A stretch of 64,000 bases of DNA, taken from the NCBI RefSeq assembly GCF_000321225.1, contig NW_004450267.1:1857695-1921694 (forward strand), in the 5' to 3' direction. The position numbers and the translations under genes were made by a program. This document shows, piece after piece, positions 58,131 to 64,000 of the stretch (position 1 is its first letter; each line of letters opens with the position of its first letter). The stretch is from Odobenus rosmarus divergens (Eukaryota; Chordata; Mammalia; Carnivora; Odobenidae). Under the pieces are notes generated by a model. It had not been told where the DNA came from. It was given only the letters and a program-made list of their open reading frames with translations, and ran no database searches.

Positions 58131-58319
58131 CCTCCCTGACTCTGTCCCAGGTGGAAGGACTCCATTTTCCAAGAACTAGCAGCCATACAGATTCATTAGG
58201 CTCAGCCTGGTCCCAGCCTCCACGTCAACTGGGATCGTATTCATTGCATAGGAGCAGTTCTGTTGGATGGGAAATGCACGACATCAGGCCTAACACAGGA
58301 CAGGATATCAGAGTGCTGA

Positions 58320-58395
58320 TCAGACCATTTGGGGAACTCCAGGGATTCTGATTCAAAAGGTCTGAAAGGGGATCAGAGATTGGAAATTGTTTAAA
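58320..58395 (+). mobile_element. MER5A-like fragment
   Basis: TTGGGGAACTCCAGGGATTC, TGATTCAAAAGGTCTGAAAG and GGATCAGAGATTGGAAATTG resemble the middle of MER5A. An A run of about 20 follows. Confidence 0.5.
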
Positions 58396-59149
58396 AAAAA
58401 AAAAAAAAAAAAGAAAGAGCCGCAGGAGAGTCTAAAGAGCTAGTATTCAATGAGAAGTTCTCAGTTTGACAAGAGAGAATCTAATATTTCTGTGTAAGCA
58501 AAAGGGACCCAGTCTAATCATGAGCAATGCATTATCCAATGGGCAGTGAACAAGGCATCGTGGGAAGACCAGAATCATCCACAGTTCTAGAACTCTTCTT
58601 TCAAGGATGAAGGTCAGCAATGCCCAGAGCCACCGAGGAAGAACTAAAACCAACAGAACTAGCAGCAAAAATAAATATTCAGAGGGCTCTCCCAGCCCTA
58701 GACACATAATACTTTCAGCGCTGGAGTAGACTTCAAATATGATCTTGCCCGTTATCCAGATACATCACATTAGTGACTAGAACTCTAAGGGACTTAACCA
58801 AGACTTGGAGGCCCACGAGGCAACGACAGAATAAATTCCCTCAATAAACATTGCTGGATAAATTCATTAAGAGAAAAATGTCATTCAAACACTGGAAAGG
58901 CCGGGCCTCAAAATGGTCTACTGTGAAGACATAGAAAATGCCTAAAAACACGGTAGGTCTAGCAGCCCTCGGAAGCACCACACGGTAGGATTTTGAGGTG
59001 GCTACGATGTATTTATGGACCTAAGAGGACACAGGAGCTAGCAAACTACTTTCGTGGAGGCTCTGGGCAAAGGAGAAGAGAGAGGGGTCTCCAAGGGCCT
59101 ATATGAATTTCTCCAAGTTTCCACTCACTATGCGATCCTCGGGACCCTG
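58396..59149. other. Intronic stretch with no confidently recognised feature
   Basis: GGAGTAGACTTCAAATATG to ACTAGAACTCTAAGGGAC (58720-58795) may be a reversed MIR/L3 remnant. Nothing else was identified. Confidence 0.4.
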
Positions 59150-59325
59150 CATCCTGTTTGGCAGGCAGTATAACATTCAGTAAGTATTTGTTGAATGCAG
59201 AGGCATGAGAATATTTATCCACACAAATTTTTGGAAGAAAATGACATAAACTGATGGATTTATGCAAAGTGGTTAGCACAATGGCCAGAGCATAGTAGCA
59301 GCTTAACAAACGGCAGTGTAAGGTA
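59150..59325 (+). mobile_element. L2 3' end followed by a MIR 3' end
   Basis: ATTCAGTAAGTATTTGTTGAATG at about 59174-59196 is an L2 terminus. GCAAAGTGGTTAGCACAATGG then CCAGAGCATAGTAGCAGC at about 59265-59302 is a MIR 3' end. Confidence 0.55.
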
Positions 59326-59489
59326 GAATTCGTCATGCCTTCTACAGCCAGAGCCTATATTCTCCTAGGCTGCCCCTAGTGGTACTCCCTAGTTCTTTCT
59401 GATGCCGACCTACAGAAACGATCCCAGCCTAAGTTCACTAGATTTTCTAATAATGCCCATTTCTTTAAATAAATAATAAAATCACGTAT

Positions 59490-59595
59490 ACATTCCTTTT
59501 CAGTTTACAAAGTTACCCATGTTCAATAGATGAAAAAACTAAGACCACCCAGCTAGCAAAGAGGCAGACTAGGACTAGACCTACAAGATTTCCAC
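59490..59595 (-). mobile_element. MIR fragment
   Basis: GTTCAATAGATGAAAAAACTAAG then ACCACCCAGCTAGCAAAGAGG resembles reversed MIR. Confidence 0.6.
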
Positions 59596-59807
59596 ATTTT
59601 ATTAGAATGACCATTTTCTCAACCAGAAATTCAAACAAGTGATTTTATTATGGAATAAAATACTTGAACTCGGACTGTTCCAGAAATCAGCTCAGATGCT
59701 GCTTGGATCACTCTAACACTGACAGCTGAAATGAGAAACAAAATCCTGAAAGAGGTAGCAATTTTTTTAAACAAAGCCCATCCTCTGGACTTAATGCATT
59801 TATTCTT

Positions 59808-60029
59808 TTTTATTATGATGATGTTATGTTAATCACCGTATATTACATCATTAGTTTTTGATGTAGTGTTCCATGATTCACTGTTTGCATATAACACCCA
59901 GTGCTCCACTCAATACGTGCCCTCTTTAATACCCATCACCAGGCTAGTCCATCCCCCCACCCCTTCCCCTCTAGAACCCTCAGTTTGTTTCTCAGAGTCC
60001 ATAGTCTCTCATGGTTCGTCTCCCCCTCC
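59808..60029 (-). mobile_element. Carnivoran LINE-1 3' end, inverted, with 9-bp target-site duplication
   Basis: This is the reverse complement of the young L1 tail (ATGTTAATCACCGTATATTAC, GTGTTCCATGATTCACTG, CATAACACCCAGTGCTCC, ATGGTTCGTCTCCCCCTCC). It is flanked by TTTATTCTT at 59799-59807 and 60030-60038. A 64-codon frame at 59866-60060 and its counterpart at 12264-12518 are just this 3'UTR. Confidence 0.9.
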
Positions 60030-60084
60030 TTTATTCTTAATAGTTTCTCAAGTAGGATAAGAGGAACATGTCTTAGAGGCAGGG

Positions 60085-60265
60085 TGTTGTGAGTTTGAGC
60101 AACCTCTGTACCATTTATTGGCCCTAAGACCCTGGATGGGTCTTAACCCCAGGAAATTTCAATATCCTCATTTGTGTAATGGGAAAGCAATACCTACTCC
60201 TAAGACCATGTAAAATTCCTGTCACTGAAAAGGCAATCAGTGAATGAGAGCTGTCCTAATAACTA
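60085..60265 (+). mobile_element. MIR
   Basis: TGAGTTTGAGCAACCTCTG, CCTCATTTGTGTAATGGGAAAG and TACCTACTCCTAAGACCATG run in MIR order. A second, weaker MIR-like stretch (CCGCATCTGTTCAATGGGGAC) follows to about 60470. Confidence 0.65.
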
Positions 60266-60475
60266 TGCCATGATCTACCATTTGGACTGTAGGGTAAGTG
60301 ACTGCTTGTCTCCTTCCTGGCTTCTACAGCTTCTGCATAGCCCCCGTTCCGCATCTGTTCAATGGGGACACACACAACCAGTCTCCATCCAACCTCGCCA
60401 GGGAATGAAGATAACAAAAGAGCTGGCAGAGACATTATGCAAATACCAAATATTATTAAAACATTAATGAACTCT

Positions 60476-61290
60476 GGCAATTTCCCTGAATTTTGATAAA
60501 TGGTGTTTATTATGCACTGCCAGCCTCTCACACAATCTGGGCTCTCAAATATTAACTAGATAATAACAGCAATCAGTCTCCTAAAAGACCAAGGTGTAGA
60601 GCAATAAAGAGTGAGTCTAGATGTTTCCAGCCAACATCTGCCTCAAAGGAATGATAATGTCTGTACAAACACAGAATGTCAGGACAGATCACAGAGACCG
60701 CAGTGACCACCAACAGGCTCAGACCAACTCCACAGCCTATTAAGAACCCTGCTTTGATAGGACAATGTACTTTCTTGGGGCTGACAGGTCTACTGATGAT
60801 GACAACTGTCTACCACCACTTTATACTCTTCTGCATAAAGTAGCCTCCAAAGTAGACCATACAAAAAGGGCCTGAGAAGGGGCCTTGGGTCCAGACTAAC
60901 AATTTTATACAGAGAGAGTGGCTGCTCCCCATCACCCCAGCTGCCTAAAAACAGAGGTAGGGTTATCCACAGCTCCATTAAAGGAGCTTGCACCACATTC
61001 CTCTACCATTTCACTCTGTCTGAGGGGATAATGTTTTTAAGGTGCTGACAATCCTCAGGTACACACAGCTCAGAGGCAGAACAAAGCCAAGATGAGTTGT
61101 GCCCCCCCCAAAAAAAAACTCCCAGAAATGAGGGCCTGGTGCCACCCCAGTGACACCTTAACAAGCTGAGGGTCATTAAGACACCTCATTTGCATATTCA
61201 TGAAAGACTCAAGGCTGTGGCAAGTGAAACAAAGTGCACAAAAAGAGATTTTGTTTTTTAAGCCAAGCGAAAATCCGCTTTAGAAAAAGT
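60476..61290. other. Intronic stretch with no recognised feature
   Basis: No repeat family or gene is recognised. Confidence 0.45.
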
Positions 61291-61294
61291 AAAT

Positions 61295-61348
61295 CCACAC
61301 AGGGACCCTGGCTGTCGCCAACCACACGGGGACCCTGGCTGTCGCCAA
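61295..61348 (+). repeat. 27-bp tandem duplication
   Basis: A unit containing GGGACCCTGGCTGTCGCCAA is present at 61295-61321 and 61322-61348 with one A/G difference. It is a short recent duplication. Confidence 0.95.
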
Positions 61349-61758
61349 ACCTTCACTTGTCTAGAGCAGCCAGCACCTCATTAAAGGAAAGCAGGGAACT
61401 CACAAATGAATGCAGTACCACACACAGGCAAGCGCATTTTGCCATCTGCCTTCTAGTGTCCAGAGGGGCAAAAGGCTTAAATGACACTCTCCTGAATTTT
61501 CTCTCCTGCAGGTGGAATTATCAAATTCCCAGAGGGGCAAGAAAGACTTCTCTTGCAAGGTCAACCAGATAAAAAGGAATAGAAGGTAATTTAGCTTACC
61601 TGTCAACACAATGCCTCTGGTGACATTAAATGCAGGTATACATTAAGCACCCTGGAATAATTCACCCTTCATGTGTGGATGAAGGTTTTGCTAAATCTGT
61701 GTCTCAGCCATGGGGTTAGCATACAAGTTCCTAATGAGCGAGGTATTTAAACTGACCT
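61349..61758. other. Intronic stretch with no recognised feature
   Basis: No repeat family or gene is recognised. Confidence 0.45.
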
Positions 61759-61785
61759 CCCCCCCACCCCCCCCCCCCCCCCCCC
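61759..61785 (-). repeat. C7-A-C19 tract (G-rich on the MB21D2 sense strand)
   Basis: Seven C, one A and nineteen C. The MB21D2 pre-mRNA would carry the G-rich complement about 1.8 kb into intron 1, a potential DNA and RNA G-quadruplex. Confidence 0.9.
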
Positions 61786-62057
61786 GCCTCTCCCCTCCCA
61801 TTTTCTGTTTCACCATTATCCTAAGTGATGGTGACCCAGCACCTTTCTCTAGAAAACCACCTAGAGCAGGAGACATCAGAACTGATGCGGGGGCTGTAAC
61901 AACACAATGGCAGACTTCCATTATTTACGTCAAAGAGAAAGGCCATGATTAAGCAACTGAAATCACTGCCCTGAGCCTTCTCTGTGTATCCCCACCCTCC
62001 TGACAATCACTGTACTGGTTTTCAGATCTGGAAGCTCATTCCCACCAGGTTAAGGAG
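61786..62057. other. Intronic stretch with no recognised feature
   Basis: No repeat family or gene is recognised. Confidence 0.45.
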
Positions 62058-62119
62058 TTGTAAAAAAAAAAGAAAAAAAGAAAAAGAAAGAAAAAGAAAA
62101 AGAAAAAGAAAGAAAGAAA
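62058..62119. repeat. (A)n(AAAAG)n purine simple repeat
   Basis: About 60 bases of A with interspersed G (AAAAAGAAAAAGAAAG type), as in a decayed poly-A/AAAAG microsatellite. Confidence 0.95.
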
Positions 62120-62799
62120 TGCATTTAATTCATATAGACAGTTAAGTGGTCGAGTAGCTCAATAGAGAGCTTTTCAACCCCGTATAGAATTTAGGACACA
62201 CTTGGGCAGTGTGGAGCAAAACCTAAAATCCAGCCCCAAGTTTTCACATACTTTCTCCAACTTCCCAAAGCATTACTATTACCGGCCCCAAACGTTCAAT
62301 CTGTAAAACCCCCGACTTGGAGTTGGGCTTCGGGGAGGAAGAAAACCGAGAGGAAAGAGGGTACTCTAACGACAGAACCAGCAACAACCGACAGCCGGCT
62401 AAAATCCAAGTAAAAGGTAGCAGGAAGGCGAAAAATTCTGTCTTTCTCTGGGGTCAAAGCCCTTTTTCAAAAAAAATTTCCACGACCTGGAAAACTGGCT
62501 GAAGATGGATTTGTAGAGGGCACAGAGCGCCGTGTTAGGACAGCCCTACACTCGAATCCCCGTTCTGCGCAACGTTAACGGCCAGGCCACGTACTGCATG
62601 CCCCCAGGGTTGCACTGGTGGAGCCGCAAGCTACGTGGGAGGGAGGCTCCCAGCAGCGGACACTCATTTCTACATCCCAGTAGCAATCATTCTAACGACA
62701 GGACACTTGAGGGATTTGGTCTCCAGGTCTGCTTAATTATTTTCCTTTACACACCATCCGACAATCTGTTGAAGGACCTGTAGGTGCCGGGCTTGGGGG
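62120..62799. other. CpG-island shore, no recognised element
   Basis: Between the simple repeat and the CpG island the sequence is repeat-free and CpG content begins to rise (62521-62660). This is typical of first-intron DNA close to a promoter. No named element. Confidence 0.5.
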
Positions 62800-63288
62800 T
62801 GGGGGTGGGAGTGGCGGCATTATTCTATCTCCCCGCGTCTCCAGGGTTCGAAACTCAAGGCGCCTGGCCGACCGGCGCAAAAACAAAGAGGGGGCTGGCG
62901 CTTCTTGGGGTCCGAGCTCTGAGCCTGGTCACTTTCGAGCTTGGAATTAGAAATTCTGAGCTCAGCAAGAGCCCTGGAGAAGCACAGGAAATGCTTCCGA
63001 GCGCTTCAAAGGGAAGTCGATTTGCAAATCAAAGTTGCAGGAACTCTGGGCGCCCAGCCTACTAGAGCGGGTTACTAGGGAACACCCAACAAGTTTGGTC
63101 ACCGGGGGCTTGGCATGACAGCGCCGCGCCGCAAGACTAGAGAAGCAACTTGTCGCTCGGGCGCGGAGCCAGAGCCCCGAGCTGTCTTCGCTCCCCAAGC
63201 TCAAGACGGGACCCGAGACTCGGCGTTCATCGGAAGGCGCAGGTCCGAATCCCCGGAGCCAAATCCCTTCATCGAAAGGCGCCTCCGG

Positions 63289-63298
63289 GTCTCACCTG
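63289..63298 (-). other. Cryptic/alternative splice donor in the CpG island
   Basis: The minus strand reads TTCAG then GTGAGA, a near-ideal donor (CAG|GTGAGA) with the GT at 63295-63294. It lies 330 bp downstream of the canonical exon 1 donor. If exon 1 read through to it, the frame would stop at 63591, so it could only serve a non-coding or alternative first exon, or a truncating isoform. Use is not demonstrable from sequence. Confidence 0.4.
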
Positions 63299-63619
63299 AA
63301 CCGCGCAGCTTCCAGGGACTTCCCTCCAACAGTGAGATGTTTCACCACGAACGCTTCACCGGCTTACAAGCCCCCCGGGCGGTGAGAAATTAACAAAAGA
63401 GCCAGCGAACGGGGGTAAAAGGGGACCCGGCGCAAAGTATACTAGGGAAGGGAGCTCGGCTTGCGGCGGAGAAAGAAGGGAAGAGGCGGAACAGGGATGG
63501 GTTCTACCACAGACACCCGGCTCCGGGAAGGAAACCAAGAAGGAAAGAGAGCACGAGAAGGGGGGAATGGGTTCTCTACCACGCTTCCCATCACACACAC
63601 ACACCTCCCCCTTTTCCCT

Positions 63620-63628
63620 CCTTACCCA
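63620..63628 (-). other. MB21D2: Splice donor of MB21D2 intron 1
   Basis: On the minus strand the exon ends ATG CTG G and is followed by GTAAGG, with the GT at 63625-63624. This is a good match to the mammalian donor consensus. Reading on into the intron meets an in-frame stop at 63591-63593, which supports splicing here. The intron is entered after the first base of codon 71. Confidence 0.9.
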
Positions 63629-63836
63629 GCATGGAAAAGATGAAATCCTTGGCTGTGTGAATCTCCAGCGCTCTCTGGTCGTCGTATTCCCGCTGGTCGT
63701 GCTTCGTGAATTCTTGGATGAGTTTGTTCAATTCCTCCACCCGAGCTCCTGACCTGAAATCCAGCTCCGGGAACGTTGGCTTGTTGTTACAGCCCAGGGA
63801 GGCTGCCTTGCTGGCGGTGGGAGCCGCCATCTTCAT
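63626..63836 (-). CDS. MB21D2: MB21D2 coding exon 1 (residues 1-70, 5' partial gene)
   Basis: This is the first coding exon of Mab-21 domain containing 2, a member of the cGAS-like/Mab-21 nucleotidyltransferase-fold family whose cellular function is still poorly defined. It encodes 70 codons plus one base of codon 71 (phase 1). The protein starts MKMAAPTASKAAS and continues with PELDFRSGARVEELNKLIQ, an acidic/basic helical stretch with KHDQREYDDQRALE, and ends KDFIFSML just before the donor. I recognise this N-terminus and its two-exon layout from memory of the mammalian protein (about 490 residues). The nucleotidyltransferase active-site region and the Mab-21 fold are encoded by exon 2, outside the window. 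The frame stays open upstream to the right edge with no in-frame stop. The start is therefore chosen by homology and because 63836 is the first ATG on this strand. That ATG has a weak context (T at -3, A at +4). A second in-frame ATG two codons later (63830-63828) has A at -3 and G at +4. The exon lies in a CpG island, consistent with a broadly used TATA-less promoter. Confidence 0.93.
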
Positions 63837-64000
63837 GCAAAACGCGCCGAGTAGCAGCTCCGCGGCGGCGGCAGCACCCACCCCCGCCCCCCACCCCGCC
63901 CCCCCGGGCCTCCTCCCCTCGCCGGCTCCCTGGCTGCGGCCCCGGCCCGTGGGCGGGCTGGCGGGCGGGCGTCTAGGCTGGCAGTCCCGGCTCTGTGCGC
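63837..64000 (-). promoter_or_regulatory. MB21D2: MB21D2 5'UTR / proximal promoter (TATA-less, GC-box rich)
   Basis: This very GC-rich stretch lies immediately upstream of the MB21D2 start on the minus strand. It contains Sp/KLF-type GC boxes: CCCCGCCCC at 63882-63890, CCCCGCC at 63894-63900, and GGGCGGG near 63951-63957 and 63964-63969. It has no TATA box and no upstream ATG on the minus strand. The transcription start cannot be fixed from sequence, so how much is 5'UTR and how much is promoter is unknown. It continues beyond the window. Confidence 0.7.

Larger units (their letters stand above)
1..63625 (-). other. MB21D2: MB21D2 intron 1 (5' part; continues beyond the left edge)
   Basis: Everything left of the exon 1 donor is read as intron. 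No acceptor leading into a recognisable MB21D2 exon 2 occurs and no other gene is identifiable, so at least 63.6 kb of intron is present. A very long single intron fits what I remember of the human gene, which has two coding exons about 100 kb apart. The content is interspersed repeats of several ages and simple repeats, listed individually, with non-repetitive DNA between them. Confidence 0.85.
62800..64000. promoter_or_regulatory. CpG island spanning the MB21D2 5' end
   Basis: CpG dinucleotides rise from almost none in the intron to several per 60 bases from about 62820 onwards, with the densest parts at 63120-63320 and 63840-64000. The island covers the promoter/5'UTR, coding exon 1 and about 0.8 kb of the start of intron 1. 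Such islands mark promoters of widely expressed or developmental genes. The edges are estimated by eye. Confidence 0.85.

Noticed and set aside
59363..59380. CTCF-like site (CCACTAGGGGCAG on the minus strand)
   Set aside because: It lacks one G of the core spacing of the CTCF consensus, so it is not supported as a site.
59866..60092. Short frames whose peptide also occurs at 12264-12518
   Set aside because: The similarity between the two places is only the shared LINE-1 3'UTR, not a gene family.
63837..63881. In-frame GTG upstream of the MB21D2 ATG as a start (15 extra residues)
   Set aside because: The codon at 63881-63879 is GTG, not ATG, and the recognised protein begins at 63836. Kept only as a remote possibility in the findings.

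Overview
The window is mammalian genomic DNA from a carnivoran. It carries seven tRNA-derived CAN-SINEs (the '...GGCTCAGTNGGTTAAGC...' type ending in CT-rich DNA, AAATAAATAAA and poly-A) and four 3' ends of a carnivoran LINE-1. The LINE-1 3' terminus (the GTGTTATACGCAAACAATGA type) and the SINE variants look like those of bears, seals and mustelids rather than those I associate with dog or cat. An arctoid carnivoran is therefore my best inference, made from memory and not from a search.

The only gene I can support is at the right edge, on the minus strand. It is the first coding exon of MB21D2 (Mab-21 domain containing 2), bases 63626-63836, followed by a consensus splice donor. It sits in a CpG island (about 62800-64000) that also holds the 5'UTR/promoter side and the start of intron 1. 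Transcription runs right to left, so everything from 63625 down to base 1 is the 5' part of the very long MB21D2 intron 1. The intron continues past the left edge, and the second exon, with the nucleotidyltransferase-like core, is not in the window.

The intron is ordinary mammalian non-coding DNA: ancient MIR and L2 pieces throughout, three MaLR (MLT1-like) LTRs, MER5A/hAT and one complete non-autonomous Tigger1 element, older L1M 3' ends, and the younger CAN-SINE and LINE-1 insertions. Several of the young elements have visible target-site duplications and several sit inside older MIRs. There are three long (CA)n microsatellites, a (TATG)n tract, a G19 run and a C7-A-C19 run. Other local structures are a near-perfect 181-bp tandem duplication at 34217-34577, a 13-bp perfect inverted repeat with an octamer motif in its loop at 31946-31983, a GC-rich hairpin with an E-box at 42155-42174, and several short tandem duplications.

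I see no CRISPR array, bacterial-type operon, tRNA/rRNA gene, intact retroviral gene, processed pseudogene or second host gene. The many open frames of 60-170 codons are chance or repeat-derived. I did not find a previously undescribed biological system. The observations most worth a second look are the exon 1 start-site arrangement, the alternative donor and antisense ORF in the CpG island, the 181-bp duplication and the octamer hairpin.
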